Origin: Mycolicibacterium thermoresistibile
GTDB taxonomy: Bacteria > Actinomycetota > Actinomycetes > Mycobacteriales > Mycobacteriaceae
Assembly: GCF_900187065.1 (NCBI RefSeq)
Contig: NZ_LT906483.1
Location: 1,984,001 to 2,048,000, forward strand
Reading direction: 5' to 3'
Length of the DNA stretch: 64,000 nucleotides
Below the pieces are notes generated by a model. It saw only the letters and a list, made by a program, of their open reading frames with translations. It did not search any database and had not been told where the DNA came from. Position numbers and translations under genes: made by a program. Shown here in pieces: positions 10,931 to 20,501 of the stretch (the stretch's first letter is position 1; every line of letters begins with the position of its first letter).

Positions 10931-11326
10931 ATGCCACTCTCCGATCATGAGCAGCGCATGCTCGAACAGATCGAGAGCGCGCTCTATGCCGAGGACCCCA
11001 AGTTCGCTTCGAGCGTTCGCGGTGGCACCTTGCGCGCCCCGTCGGCCCGCCGCCGGCTGCAGGGTGCGGCGCTGTTCGTCGTCGGTCTGGCGATGTTGGT
11101 GGCGGGGGTGGCGATCACCGCCACCATGATCGGCGGCTTCCCGATCCTGTCGGTCATCGGTTTCATCGTGATGTTCGGCGGTGCGGTGTTCGCCATCACC
11201 GGTCCCCGGGTCCCGGGTGAGCCGGTGTCGGCGGCCGGCGGGCCGCGGTTCAAGCGGACCAGGGGTTCGGGGAGTTCGTTCACCGCCCGCATGGAGGACC
11301 GGTTCCGGCGGCGCTTCGACGAGTGA
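10931..11326 (+). CDS. DUF3040 membrane protein (Rv2169c-like)
   Basis: The 131-residue protein opens with the DUF3040 signature PLSDHEQRMLEQIESALYAE, then a basic stretch and two membrane helices (about 46-66 and 68-90), and ends with a long basic, Ser/Gly-rich tail. The family is restricted to actinobacteria and usually lies next to the division cluster; its role is unknown. GGGAGGG five bases before the ATG fixes the start. A strong hairpin with a T-run follows, so it is transcriptionally separated from mraZ. Confidence 0.88.
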   Translation: MPLSDHEQRMLEQIESALYAEDPKFASSVRGGTLRAPSARRRLQGAALFVVGLAMLVAGVAITATMIGGFPILSVIGFIVMFGGAVFAITGPRVPGEPVSAAGGPRFKRTRGSGSSFTARMEDRFRRRFDE

Positions 11327-11356
11327 CCCCCGGCCCCGCCTACTGAGAGGGTTCGA

Positions 11357-11391
11357 AAGAGGGACAGCCCACAGCGGCTGTCCCTCTTTTT
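11357..11391 (+). terminator. Rho-independent terminator after the DUF3040 gene
   Basis: AAGAGGGACAGCC (11357-11369) pairs perfectly with GGCTGTCCCTCTT (11376-11388) across a 6-base loop, followed by a run of five T (11387-11391). A 13-bp stem with a U-tract is a textbook intrinsic terminator, uncommon in mycobacteria. It insulates the division cluster. Confidence 0.92.
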
Positions 11392-11519
11392 GTGTCTTTC
11401 CGCGGTGTCTACGGATTCCGGGTTTCATCCCGTCGTTCTTTCCACGCCGTTATCTCCATGACGCTTCTTCCACGTCGTGCCAGCGTGGCTCCCCGCTTAC
11501 CTGCCCGTTTGGGGGGAAG

Positions 11520-11597
11520 GTGGCGGGCAGTGGGGAGTTTTTCCCAACTCGGGGGGTGTGAGTGGACGAAAGTGGGGGAATGTGGGGTAAAGTGGCG
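11520..11597 (+). promoter_or_regulatory. MraZ-box array and promoter region of the dcw cluster
   Basis: GTGGNG/GTGGAC boxes recur in strict 10-bp steps: GTGGAC 11562, GTGGGG 11572, GTGGGG 11582, GTGGCG 11592, and a second pair GTGGCG 11520, GTGGGG 11530. MraZ proteins are known to bind direct TGGGN-type repeats at 10-bp spacing in front of their own gene. A TANNNT hexamer TAAAGT (11588-11593) sits inside the last repeat, so MraZ binding should block the promoter. The boxes are seen directly; the promoter call is inferred. The rest of the 11392-11644 spacer shows no gene. Confidence 0.8.
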
Positions 11598-11644
11598 GGC
11601 AACGGAGCAACCGGAGTTCCGGAGCATGGCGGGGAGGTGGCCGT

Positions 11645-12076
11645 ATGTTCCTCGGCACCTACACGCCCAAGCTCGACGACAAAGGGCGGTTGACGCTGCC
11701 CGCCAAGTTCCGCGACGCGCTGGCAGGAGGGTTGATGGTCACCAAGAGCCAAGACCACAGCCTGGCTGTCTATCCACGTGCGGAATTCGAGAAGCTGGCC
11801 CGGCGGGCGTCGCAGGCCTCACGGAGCAATCCCGAGGCGCGGGCGTTCCTGCGGAATCTCGCCGCGGCCACCGATGAACAGCACCCTGACTCACAAGGCC
11901 GGATCACGTTGTCGGCCGACCACCGCCGCTACGCCAACCTGACCAAGGACTGCGTGGTGATCGGTGCGGTCGACTACCTGGAGATCTGGGACGCCCAAGC
12001 CTGGCAGGAGTACCAGCAGATGCACGAAGAGAGCTTCTCCGCGGCCACCGATGAAACTCTGCGCGACATCATCTGA
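11645..12076 (+). CDS. mraZ: Transcriptional regulator MraZ
   Basis: MraZ is the DNA-binding regulator at the head of the division and cell wall cluster. The 143-residue protein contains two SpoVT-AbrB-type half-domains, each with its DXXGR core: DDKGRLTLP (11-19) and DSQGRITLS in the second half. The N-terminus [15 protein letters not shown] is nearly invariant in the family. GGGGAGG lies 8 bases ahead of the ATG. The boxes at 11520-11597 make autoregulation very likely. It is followed by a 262-bp region before the usual rsmH start, part of which looks like coding sequence. Confidence 0.96.
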   Translation: MFLGTYTPKLDDKGRLTLPAKFRDALAGGLMVTKSQDHSLAVYPRAEFEKLARRASQASRSNPEARAFLRNLAAATDEQHPDSQGRITLSADHRRYANLTKDCVVIGAVDYLEIWDAQAWQEYQQMHEESFSAATDETLRDII

Positions 12077-12338
12077 TTCGGTTGCCGACAACCAGCCGAC
12101 ACCCGAATCGCGATGCCATGAGTCCCGGTCCCTTGAATCGTGGCCTCTGCCCGAACCGGCCCTGGCGTACTTCCCCGACGCCAGGTCCGTCTCGGACAGG
12201 GACCTCGGTGCAGGGGATCTCTGCTCTGGGATTCGCTTCGGGATCGTTCCGGACGATCGCCGGACCCAGCGCCTGAGCACGGGCCGGCCCGGGAGAACGC
12301 GCGACAGGAGACGACACGCAACGGGGGGAGGTGGTGGT

Positions 12339-13295
12339 ATGTCGGAGACGTACGGCCACATCCCGGTTCTGCTCGACCGCTGTGTTCAGTTGCTGCGCCC
12401 CGCGCTCACCCGTCACCACCCCGACGGAGCCGGCGCCGTGCTGCTCGACGCCACGCTGGGCGCCGGCGGGCATGCTGAACGGTTTCTCACCGACCTGCCC
12501 GGCCTGCGGGTGATCGGACTCGACCGCGATCCCGACGCGCTGGCCGTCGCCGCCGATCAGCTGGCTCGTTTCGGCGATCGGGTGCAACTCGTGCAGACCC
12601 GGTTCGACGGTATCCCGCGCGACACCGAATTCGACGGTGTGCTCTTCGATCTGGGTGTGTCATCGATGCAGTTGGACCGGCCCGAACGCGGGTTCTCCTA
12701 CTCCGCCGACGCGCCGCTCGACATGCGGATGGACCCGACGGCGGAACTGACCGCCGCCGAGGTGGTCAACACCTACGACGAGAAGGCACTCACCCGGGTG
12801 CTGCGGGAGTTCGGTGAGGAGCGCTTCGCCAGCCGGATCGCCGCCCAGATCGTGCGCCGGCGCGCCCGGCGACCGTTCCGCACCACCGGGGAGCTGGTCG
12901 AGCTGCTGTACGAGACGATCCCGGCCCCGGCCCGGAGGACCGGCGGTCATCCGGCCAAACGCACCTTCCAGGCGCTGCGTATCGAGGTCAACGCGGAGCT
13001 CGAGGCCCTGCGTGCCGCGTTGCCCGCGGCCATGGCCGCGCTGCGGGTCGGCGGCCGCATCGCGGTCATGTCGTACCAGTCGCTGGAGGACCGGATCGTC
13101 AAAGCCGAGTTCGCCGCCGCGACCGCATCCCGCACCCCGCCCGGTCTGCCGGTCGAGCTGCCCGGTCACGAGCCGGAGTTCCGCGCCCTGACCCGCGGCG
13201 CCGAACGGGCCGACGACGCGGAGATCGAACGCAATCCACGCAGCGCCCCGGTGCGGCTGCGGGCACTGGAAAAGGTTGCCAGAAGGGATAACTGA
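12339..13295 (+). CDS. rsmH: 16S rRNA (cytosine(1402)-N4)-methyltransferase
   Basis: RsmH (MraW) methylates N4 of C1402 in the 16S rRNA decoding centre. Motifs seen are HIPVLLDRC, the SAM loop [34 protein letters not shown], and the C-terminal [15 protein letters not shown] and [10 protein letters not shown]. The ATG at 12339 has an excellent GGGGGGAGG in front and yields 318 residues. However, the frame is open upstream, and a stretch at about 12142-12210 ([19 protein letters not shown]) resembles the longer N-terminus I recall for the M. tuberculosis protein (396 residues). The next in-frame ATG is at 12051, inside mraZ. A longer form is therefore possible. The ftsL gene starts two bases after the stop. 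Confidence 0.92.
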   Translation: MSETYGHIPVLLDRCVQLLRPALTRHHPDGAGAVLLDATLGAGGHAERFLTDLPGLRVIGLDRDPDALAVAADQLARFGDRVQLVQTRFDGIPRDTEFDGVLFDLGVSSMQLDRPERGFSYSADAPLDMRMDPTAELTAAEVVNTYDEKALTRVLREFGEERFASRIAAQIVRRRARRPFRTTGELVELLYETIPAPARRTGGHPAKRTFQALRIEVNAELEALRAALPAAMAALRVGGRIAVMSYQSLEDRIVKAEFAAATASRTPPGLPVELPGHEPEFRALTRGAERADDAEIERNPRSAPVRLRALEKVARRDN

Positions 13296-13297
13296 CG

Positions 13298-14455
13298 ATG
13301 GCCAAGCGACCTGCGCCGGTGCGTGGTGAGGACGAACGGCAGAGATCGGCGCGGCGGCGTGGCCGCGCCGATCAGCGTCGCCGCCGCAGCGGTGACGCGC
13401 CGGCCCGCACGCGTTCCGGCGCGGCCCGTCGGCCCGACCGCCAGACCCGCGACCGGCGGCAGCGGCCGCACCGGTCGGCGCCGCAGACCGCACCCATTCC
13501 CCGGCCCGTCGACGACCGCGTCCGGCCCGCCAGCAGCAGCGCCGCGAAGGCCCGTGCGAAGGCCCGCAAAGCGAAGGCTCCCAAAGCGGTACGGCCGCCA
13601 CTGCGGCAACGGCTGATCGCCCGGCTGGCATCGATCGACCTCGATCCGCGCAGCTGGCTCAACCGGGTGCCGTTCGTGGTACTGGTGATCGGGTCGCTGG
13701 CGCTGGGGCTGGGCGTCACCCTGTGGTTGTCCACCGGAGCGGCGGAGCGGTCCTATCAGCTCGGCGCCGTGCGGGAGACGAATCAGGCTCTGCTGCAACA
13801 GAAGGAACGTCTCGAACGGGAGGTGCTGGAGGCGCAGGCGGCGCCGGCCCTGGCCGAGGCGGCCCGCGAACTGGGCATGATCCCCTCTCGGGACACCGCA
13901 CGGCTGGTGCAGGATCCGGCCGGGAACTGGATCGTGGTGGGCACTCCGAAACCGGCCGAAGGAGTGCCACCGCCACCGCTGAACACGCCGTTGCCGGAAC
14001 GGACGGCCGCACCGACACCACCGCCACCCGCCGCGCCGCCGCCGGTCGACGAGCGCGAGGTCCCCGTCCGGGTGACACCACCCGGCGCTGACACCCGGGT
14101 ACAGCCGCCGGTCGGACCGGGCGCCGATGCGGTGCCGATGGCCGTTCCGGGAGTGGAGGTGCCGCACGGCATGTCCGGTCTGCCGGCCGTTCCCGGACCG
14201 GTGCACCTGCCCGGGGCGGCGGCGCCGGCAGCCCCGGTTCCGGATCAGGCTGTCCCGAATCCGCAGCCGGCAGTCCCGAATCCGCAAGCGGCAGTCCCGA
14301 ACCCGGGGGCCACGGATCCGGTCCCGGAAGTGCCGGCGGGGCAGTCGGCGCAACGCGGGCAGGACGGCCGGCCCCAACCGCAGGCGCAGGGTCCGGCTGA
14401 GGTTCCGGTGGAACGCTTCAGCCCGGTCCGCACCGGTCAGGAGCCGACCGGATGA
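13298..14455 (+). CDS. ftsL: Cell division protein FtsL, actinobacterial form
   Basis: The 385-residue protein has a long, highly basic cytoplasmic arm (about 1-120, many RR and KA repeats), one membrane helix (about 124-145, VPFVVLVIGSLALGLGVTLW), a coiled-coil segment rich in Gln, Leu and Glu (TNQALLQQKERLEREVLEA, 161-179) and a conserved LGMIP element. It then ends in a Pro-rich periplasmic tail with three AVPNP units (from 14259). This fits the FtsL/FtsB-type scaffold that links FtsQ, FtsW and FtsI; the long Pro-rich tail is a mycobacterial feature. It sits between rsmH and ftsI, overlapping ftsI by four bases. Confidence 0.85.
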   Translation: MAKRPAPVRGEDERQRSARRRGRADQRRRRSGDAPARTRSGAARRPDRQTRDRRQRPHRSAPQTAPIPRPVDDRVRPASSSAAKARAKARKAKAPKAVRPPLRQRLIARLASIDLDPRSWLNRVPFVVLVIGSLALGLGVTLWLSTGAAERSYQLGAVRETNQALLQQKERLEREVLEAQAAPALAEAARELGMIPSRDTARLVQDPAGNWIVVGTPKPAEGVPPPPLNTPLPERTAAPTPPPPAAPPPVDEREVPVRVTPPGADTRVQPPVGPGADAVPMAVPGVEVPHGMSGLPAVPGPVHLPGAAAPAAPVPDQAVPNPQPAVPNPQAAVPNPGATDPVPEVPAGQSAQRGQDGRPQPQAQGPAEVPVERFSPVRTGQEPTG

Positions 14456-16347
14456 GCCGCGCGAAACGTCAGGCCGGACAGCGCGGGGAGGGCCGTTCGG
14501 CCCGGGCCCGGCGCACCCGGCAGATCGTCACCGAAACCGGCGCGCAGACCGCGTCGTTCGTCTTCCGGCACCGCATCGGCAACGCGGTCATCTTCCTGGT
14601 GCTGGTCGTCGTCGCCGCTCAGCTGTTCAACCTGCAGGTGCCGCGGGCGCCGGCACTGCGGGCCGAGGCGGCCGGTCAGCTCAAGGTCACCGATGTGGAA
14701 CCGGCGATGCGCGGCGCCATCGTCGACCGCGACTTCGACAAGCTGGCGTTCACCATCGAGTCGCGGGCGCTGACGTTCCAGCCGCAGCGCATCCGCAAAC
14801 AACTCGTCGAGGCCAAGGAGAAGAAGTCCGACGCGCCCGAACCGGCGGACCGGCTCACCGAGATAGCCCACGGCGTCGCGGAGAAGCTGAACCACAAACC
14901 GGACGCCACCTCGTTGCTCAAGAAGCTGATGAGCAACGAGACGTTCGTGTATCTGGCCCGCGCCGTCGATCCCGCGGTCGCCTCCGAGATCACCAGGGAA
15001 TTCCCCGAAGTCGGCTCGGAGCGCCAGGATCTGCGGCAGTATCCGGGCGGATCGCTGGCCGCCAACATCATCGGCGGCATCGACTGGGACGGCCACGGGC
15101 TGCTCGGGCTGGAGGACGCCCTGGACGCGGTGCTGGCCGGCACCGACGGTTCGATCACCTACGATCGCGGCTCCGACGGCGTGGTGATCCCGGGCAGCTA
15201 CCGCAACCGGCACGAGGCGGTGGACGGCTCCACCGTGCAGCTGACCATCGACGACGACATCCAGTTCCACGTCCAGCAGCAGGTGCAGCTGGCCAAGGAC
15301 GCTTCCGGCGCCAAGAACGTCTCGGCGGTGGTGCTGGACGCCAGAACCGCCGAGGTGCTGGCGATGGCGAACGACAACACCTTCGATCCGTCCCAGGACA
15401 TCGGCCGCCAGGGCGATCGTCAGATGGGCAATCTGCCGGTCACCTCACCGTTCGAGCCCGGCTCGGTGCAGAAGCTGGTCACCGCCGCCACCGCCATCGA
15501 GGACGGGCTGACCACGCCCGACGAGGTGCATCACGTGCCCGGATCCATCCACATGGGCGGGGTCACCGTCGGCGACGCCTGGGAACACGGCGTGATGCCC
15601 TACACCACCACCGGGATCTTCGGGAAGTCCTCCAACGTCGGCACCCTGATGCTGGCCCAGCGGATCGGCCCGGAGCGGTACTACGAGATGCTGCGCAAAT
15701 TCGGGCTGGGTCAACGCACCGGTGTCGGGCTGCCCGGGGAGAGCGCCGGCCTGCTGCCGCCGATCGATCAGTGGTCCGGCAGCACCTTCTCCAACCTGCC
15801 CATCGGCCAGGGCCTTTCGATGACGCTGCTGCAGATGGCCGCGATGTACCAGACCATCGCCAACGACGGGGTGCGGGTTCCGCCGCGCATCGTCAAGGCC
15901 ACCATCGCCCCCGACGGCACCCGCACCGAGGAACCGCGACCCGAAGGGGTGCGGGTGGTGTCGGCGGAGACCGCGCGCATCGTGCGCGACATGTTCCGTG
16001 CCGTGGTGCAGCGCGACCCGCGCGGCATCCAACAGGGCACCGGCCCGCAGGCCGCGGTGGAGGGATTCCAGATCGCCGGGAAGACCGGCACCGCCCAGCA
16101 GATCAACCCGGCCTGCGGCTGCTACTACAGCGACGTGTACTGGATCACCTTCGCCGGTATCGCGACGGCGGACAACCCGCGGTACGTCATCGGGGTCATG
16201 ATGGACGCACCGCACCGCGCCGCCGACGGCTCACCCGGATCCTCGGCCGCGCCGCTGTTCCACAACATCGCCTCCTGGCTGTTGCGCCGGGAGAACGTCC
16301 CGCTGTCACCGGATCCTGGTCCGCCGCTGCTGCTGCAAGCCACCTGA
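14452..16347 (+). CDS. ftsI: Septal peptidoglycan transpeptidase FtsI (PbpB, class B PBP)
   Basis: A 631-residue class B penicillin-binding protein that cross-links peptidoglycan at the septum. A basic cytosolic tail is followed by one membrane anchor (about 43-62), a pedestal domain with RGAIVDRDFDKLAF, and the transpeptidase domain with active-site S338-V-Q-K341, the S393-S394-N395 motif and K544-T-G-T-A. All catalytic elements are intact. ATGA overlap with ftsL suggests coupled translation. Its SEDS glycosyltransferase partner FtsW is encoded in the same cluster. In M. tuberculosis PE_PGRS and other genes intervene before murE, but here only 36 bp do. Confidence 0.95.
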   Translation: MSRAKRQAGQRGEGRSARARRTRQIVTETGAQTASFVFRHRIGNAVIFLVLVVVAAQLFNLQVPRAPALRAEAAGQLKVTDVEPAMRGAIVDRDFDKLAFTIESRALTFQPQRIRKQLVEAKEKKSDAPEPADRLTEIAHGVAEKLNHKPDATSLLKKLMSNETFVYLARAVDPAVASEITREFPEVGSERQDLRQYPGGSLAANIIGGIDWDGHGLLGLEDALDAVLAGTDGSITYDRGSDGVVIPGSYRNRHEAVDGSTVQLTIDDDIQFHVQQQVQLAKDASGAKNVSAVVLDARTAEVLAMANDNTFDPSQDIGRQGDRQMGNLPVTSPFEPGSVQKLVTAATAIEDGLTTPDEVHHVPGSIHMGGVTVGDAWEHGVMPYTTTGIFGKSSNVGTLMLAQRIGPERYYEMLRKFGLGQRTGVGLPGESAGLLPPIDQWSGSTFSNLPIGQGLSMTLLQMAAMYQTIANDGVRVPPRIVKATIAPDGTRTEEPRPEGVRVVSAETARIVRDMFRAVVQRDPRGIQQGTGPQAAVEGFQIAGKTGTAQQINPACGCYYSDVYWITFAGIATADNPRYVIGVMMDAPHRAADGSPGSSAAPLFHNIASWLLRRENVPLSPDPGPPLLLQAT

Positions 16348-16383
16348 CCGCAGGGTCGGCGGCAGTGCGCTCGGTACTGTGTG

Positions 16384-17910
16384 ATGGCCATGAACTTGCG
16401 TCCCAGCGATCCGGTCGGCGCCTCCCTGCGGCATCTCGCCGAACAGGTGCACGCGGTGCCGATCGGCTCGGTCGAGGTTCCCGATCTCCACATCAGCGGT
16501 ATCACCCTGCGCAGCCAGGACGCCCGCCGGGGTGATCTGTTCGCCGCCCTGGCCGGCGCCAGCGCGCACGGCGCCGATCACGCCGCCGATGCGGTGGCGC
16601 GCGGCGCGGTCGCGGTGCTCACCGACAGCGCCGGCGCGACCCGGCTCGACGGCACCGTGCCGGCGCCGGTCCTGGTGCACCCCAACCCGCGCACCGTGCT
16701 CGGCGAGCTCGCCGCCACCGTCTACGGTCGGCCGGCCGACCGGCTGCGCGTCATCGGCATCACCGGCACGTCCGGGAAGACCACCACCGCCTACCTCGTC
16801 GAGGCCGGGCTGCGCGCCGCCGACCGGGTGCCGGGGCTGATCGGCACGGTGGGGGTGCGGATCGACGGCATGGACGAACCGAGCGCGCTCACCACGCCCG
16901 AAGCCCCCGACCTGCAGGCGTTGCTGGCGGTGATGGCCGACCGCGGGGTGGACACCGTGGTGATGGAGGTGTCCAGCCACGCCCTGAGCCTGCACCGGGT
17001 GGACGGGGTGCGGTTCGCGGTCGGCGGGTTCACCAACCTGTCCCGCGACCACCTCGACTTCCACCCGACCATGGCCGACTACTTCGCCGCCAAGGCCCGG
17101 CTGTTCGATCCCCAGGCACCCACCTGCGCCGAGAGATCGGTGATCTGCATCGACGACGAGGCGGGCCGGGCCATGCTGGCCGGGGCGCACCGGCCGGTGT
17201 CGGTGAGCGCCACCGGGCAGCGGGCGGACTGGGTCGCCGAGGACGTCCGGTTCGCCGGGCCGACGGCCCAGGACTTCACCGCCGTCGACCCGGCCGGGGT
17301 GCGGCACCGGCTGCGGGTCGGGCTGCCCGGCCGGTTCAACATCGCCAACTGTCTGCTTGCGGTGGCGCTGCTGGACGCGGTGGGGGTGTCACCCGCCCAG
17401 GCCGCTCCGGGCCTGCGCACCGCAACCGTGCCGGGCCGGCTGGAACCGGTGGACCGGGGTCAGGACTTTCTCGCGCTCGTGGACTACGCGCACAAACCCG
17501 GAGCGCTGAGCGCGGTGCTGGACAGCCTGCGGGCGTCGGCCACCGGCCGGCTGGCGGTGGTGTTCGGCGCCGGCGGCAACCGCGATCCGGGCAAACGGGA
17601 GGAGATGGGACGAGTGGCTGCCGAACGGGCAGACCTGGTCGTGGTCACCGATGACAATCCGCGGGACGAGGACCCGGCGGCGATCCGCGCGGCGATCGTG
17701 GCGGGTGCCAAATCCGTTGCCGGACAAGCGCAGATCGTCGAGATCGCGGACCGCCGGGAGGCGATCGACCATGCGGTGCGGTGGGCCGGCGCCGGGGACG
17801 TCGTGCTGATCGCCGGCAAGGGGCACGAGAGCGGGCAGACCCGCGGTGGGCAGACCCGCCCCTTCGACGACCGGGCCGAGCTGGCGGCGGCGCTGGTGGC
17901 GCGCACATGA
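16384..17910 (+). CDS. murE: UDP-MurNAc-L-Ala-D-Glu--meso-DAP ligase
   Basis: MurE adds meso-diaminopimelate to the cytoplasmic precursor. The 508-residue protein has the N-terminal DSR-like substrate domain ([19 protein letters not shown]), the ATP loop [14 protein letters not shown] (about 125-138), [20 protein letters not shown] and, in the C-terminal domain, HKPGAL and the DNPR motif ([10 protein letters not shown]) that selects meso-DAP rather than lysine. Three potential starts lie close together (GTG 16381, ATG 16384, ATG 16390); none has a strong ribosome-binding site. Near the end GGGCAGACCCGC is duplicated, giving a GQTRGGQTR sequence. It overlaps murF by four bases. Confidence 0.95.
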   Translation: MAMNLRPSDPVGASLRHLAEQVHAVPIGSVEVPDLHISGITLRSQDARRGDLFAALAGASAHGADHAADAVARGAVAVLTDSAGATRLDGTVPAPVLVHPNPRTVLGELAATVYGRPADRLRVIGITGTSGKTTTAYLVEAGLRAADRVPGLIGTVGVRIDGMDEPSALTTPEAPDLQALLAVMADRGVDTVVMEVSSHALSLHRVDGVRFAVGGFTNLSRDHLDFHPTMADYFAAKARLFDPQAPTCAERSVICIDDEAGRAMLAGAHRPVSVSATGQRADWVAEDVRFAGPTAQDFTAVDPAGVRHRLRVGLPGRFNIANCLLAVALLDAVGVSPAQAAPGLRTATVPGRLEPVDRGQDFLALVDYAHKPGALSAVLDSLRASATGRLAVVFGAGGNRDPGKREEMGRVAAERADLVVVTDDNPRDEDPAAIRAAIVAGAKSVAGQAQIVEIADRREAIDHAVRWAGAGDVVLIAGKGHESGQTRGGQTRPFDDRAELAAALVART

Positions 17911-19424
17911 TCGAGCTGAGCATCGCCGAGATCGCCGACATCACCGGCGGCCGGCTGTCCGACATCACCGCCGAACAGGCGGCCGCGACCAAGGTGACCG
18001 GCACCGTCGAATTCGACTCCCGGAAGGTGACGCCGGGCGGGCTGTTCCTGGCGTTGCCCGGCGCCCGCTCCGACGGCCACGACCACGCCGCCGACGCGGT
18101 GGCCGCCGGAGCCGTCGCGGTGCTGGCGGCCCGGCCGGTCGGGGTGCCGGCCATCGTCGTCGACCCCGAGCCCACCGACACCTCGAGCGGGGCCGGTGTG
18201 CTCGAACACGACACCGACGGTTCGGGCGCGGCGGTGCTGGCGGCGCTGGGCCGGCTGGCCCGCGCGGTGGCCGACGAACTCGTCGCCGGGGGGCTGAGGA
18301 TCGTCGGGGTCACCGGATCGTCGGGCAAGACCTCCACCAAGGATCTGCTGGCCGCGGTGCTGGCCCCGCTGGGGTCGGTGGTGGCTCCGCCCGGCTCGTT
18401 CAACAACGAACTGGGCCACCCGTGGACGGTGCTGCGGGCCGACCGCGACACCGACTACCTGGTGCTGGAGATGTCGGCTCGCCACCGCGGCAACATCGCG
18501 GCGCTGGCCGAGATCGCGCCGCCGTCGGTGGGTGTGGTGCTCAACGTCGGCACCGCCCACCTCGGTGAGTTCGGCTCCCGCGACGCCATCGCCGCCACCA
18601 AGGCCGAACTGGCCGAAGCCGTTCCATCCACCGGCCTGGTGGTGCTCAACGCCGACGACCCGGCGGTGGCCGCGATGGCCGAGCGGACCGCGGCCCGGGT
18701 GGTGAGGGTGGCGCAGGACCCGGGGGAGCGTCAGGTGGACGTGTGGGCCGAGCGGGTGTCGCTGGACGAACTGGCCCGGCCCCGGTTCACCCTGCGCACC
18801 CCCGACGGCGCGGTGGAGGTCGCGCTGACGGTGCACGGTGAGCATCAGGTGTCCAACGCCCTGGCCGCGGCCGCGGTGGCCCTGCACTGTGGGGCCACCC
18901 TGGAGCAGGTGGTCGCCGCGCTGGCGGGCGCGGGCCCGGCCTCGCCACGCCGGATGCAGGTCAGCACCCGCAGCGACGGGGTCACCGTGATCAACGACGC
19001 CTACAACGCCAACCCCGACTCGATGCGGGCGGCGCTGAAATCGCTGGTCTGGATGGCCAAGGCGGGCGGACGCGCGGGCGGGCCGCCGCGCCGCAGCTGG
19101 GCGGTGCTGGGGGAGATGGCCGAGCTCGGCGACGACGCGATAACCGAACACGACAACATCGGCCGGTTGGCGGTGCGCTTAGATGTCTCTCGACTCATCG
19201 TGGTTGGAACCGGGAGGGCTATGAGCGCGATGCACCACGGCGCGGTCATGGAGGGATCGTGGGGCGCCGAGTCGACCATGGTCTCCGATGCCGACGCCGC
19301 ACTGCGGCTGCTGCGATCCGAACTGCAGGCCGGTGACGTCGTGCTGGTCAAGGCCTCCAACGCGGCGGGGCTGGGCGCGCTGGCCGACGCCCTGGCCGCG
19401 GAATCGGGGGACACCGGTCGATGA
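17907..19424 (+). CDS. murF: UDP-MurNAc-tripeptide--D-Ala-D-Ala ligase
   Basis: MurF completes the UDP-MurNAc-pentapeptide. The 505-residue protein has the typical start [17 protein letters not shown], a [16 protein letters not shown] substrate motif, the ATP loop [38 protein letters not shown] and the C-terminal [11 protein letters not shown]. Start ATG overlaps the murE stop (ATGA). A short stretch near 19170-19240 has lower GC than its surroundings and reads GGGAGGGCTATG, which resembles an internal ribosome-binding site but is in-frame internal sequence. ATGA overlap with mraY follows. Confidence 0.95.
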   Translation: MIELSIAEIADITGGRLSDITAEQAAATKVTGTVEFDSRKVTPGGLFLALPGARSDGHDHAADAVAAGAVAVLAARPVGVPAIVVDPEPTDTSSGAGVLEHDTDGSGAAVLAALGRLARAVADELVAGGLRIVGVTGSSGKTSTKDLLAAVLAPLGSVVAPPGSFNNELGHPWTVLRADRDTDYLVLEMSARHRGNIAALAEIAPPSVGVVLNVGTAHLGEFGSRDAIAATKAELAEAVPSTGLVVLNADDPAVAAMAERTAARVVRVAQDPGERQVDVWAERVSLDELARPRFTLRTPDGAVEVALTVHGEHQVSNALAAAAVALHCGATLEQVVAALAGAGPASPRRMQVSTRSDGVTVINDAYNANPDSMRAALKSLVWMAKAGGRAGGPPRRSWAVLGEMAELGDDAITEHDNIGRLAVRLDVSRLIVVGTGRAMSAMHHGAVMEGSWGAESTMVSDADAALRLLRSELQAGDVVLVKASNAAGLGALADALAAESGDTGR

Positions 19425-20500
19425 GGCAGATTCTCATCGCCGCCGGCATCGCGCTGGCGGTGTCGATCCTGCTCACCCCGGCGCTGATCAGACTGTTCAC
19501 CCGCCAGGGCTTCGGCCACGAGATCCGCGAGGACGGCCCGCCGAGCCACCACAAGAAGCGGGGCACCCCGTCGATGGGCGGGGTGGCGATCCTGGCCGGG
19601 ATGTGGGCCAGCTACCTGGGCACCCACCTGGTCGGCATCGCGCTGGACGGCCGCGGCCCGTCCGCCTCCGGGCTGCTGGTGCTGGGCCTGGCCACCGCGC
19701 TGGGGCTGGTCGGCTTCATCGACGATCTGATCAAGATCCGCCGCGCCCGCAACCTCGGGCTGAACAAGACCGCCAAGACCGTCGGCATTCTGCTGGCGGC
19801 GGTGGCGTTCGGGGTGCTGGCGCTGCAGTTCCGCAACGCCGACGGGCTCACCCCCGGCGCCGCCGAACTGTCCTATGTGCGCGAAATCGCCACGGTCACC
19901 ATGCCCTACCTGGTGTTCGTGCTGTTCTGCGTGCTGGTGATCAGCGCCTGGTCCAACGCGGTGAACTTCACCGACGGGCTGGACGGGCTGGCCGCCGGGG
20001 CGATGGCGATGGTGTGCGCCGCCTATGTGCTCATCACCTTCTGGCAGTACCGCAACGCCTGCGCCACCAGCCCCGATCTGGGCTGCTACAACGTGCGCGA
20101 TCCGCTGGATCTGGCGATCGTCGCCGCCGCCACCGCCGGGGCGTGTATCGGGTTCCTGTGGTGGAACGCCGCACCGGCGAAGATCTTCATGGGCGACACC
20201 GGATCGCTGGCGCTGGGCGGCATCATCGCCGGCCTGTCGGTGACCAGCCGCACCGAGATCCTGGCGATCGTGCTGGGCGCGCTGTTCGTCGCCGAGGTCA
20301 CCTCGGTGGTGGTGCAGATCCTGGTGTTCCGCACCACCGGCCGGCGGGTGTTCCGGATGGCGCCGTTCCACCACCACTTCGAACTGGTCGGCTGGGCCGA
20401 GACCACGGTGATCATCCGGTTCTGGCTGCTCACCGCGATCGCCTGCGGGCTGGGGGTGGCGCTGTTCTACGGCGAGTGGCTCACCACCGTCGGAGCGTGA
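19421..20500 (+). CDS. mraY: Phospho-N-acetylmuramoyl-pentapeptide-transferase
   Basis: MraY transfers phospho-MurNAc-pentapeptide to decaprenyl phosphate, making lipid I at the inner face of the membrane. The 359-residue protein has about ten helices and the family motifs [16 protein letters not shown] (residues ~45-60), the aspartates of [19 protein letters not shown], and [11 protein letters not shown] and PFHHHFEL near the end. The gene is coupled to murF by a 4-base overlap and to murD by a 1-base gap. The protein is also called MurX in M. tuberculosis, where it is the target of nucleoside antibiotics. Confidence 0.96.
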   Translation: MRQILIAAGIALAVSILLTPALIRLFTRQGFGHEIREDGPPSHHKKRGTPSMGGVAILAGMWASYLGTHLVGIALDGRGPSASGLLVLGLATALGLVGFIDDLIKIRRARNLGLNKTAKTVGILLAAVAFGVLALQFRNADGLTPGAAELSYVREIATVTMPYLVFVLFCVLVISAWSNAVNFTDGLDGLAAGAMAMVCAAYVLITFWQYRNACATSPDLGCYNVRDPLDLAIVAAATAGACIGFLWWNAAPAKIFMGDTGSLALGGIIAGLSVTSRTEILAIVLGALFVAEVTSVVVQILVFRTTGRRVFRMAPFHHHFELVGWAETTVIIRFWLLTAIACGLGVALFYGEWLTTVGA

Positions 20501-20501
20501 G

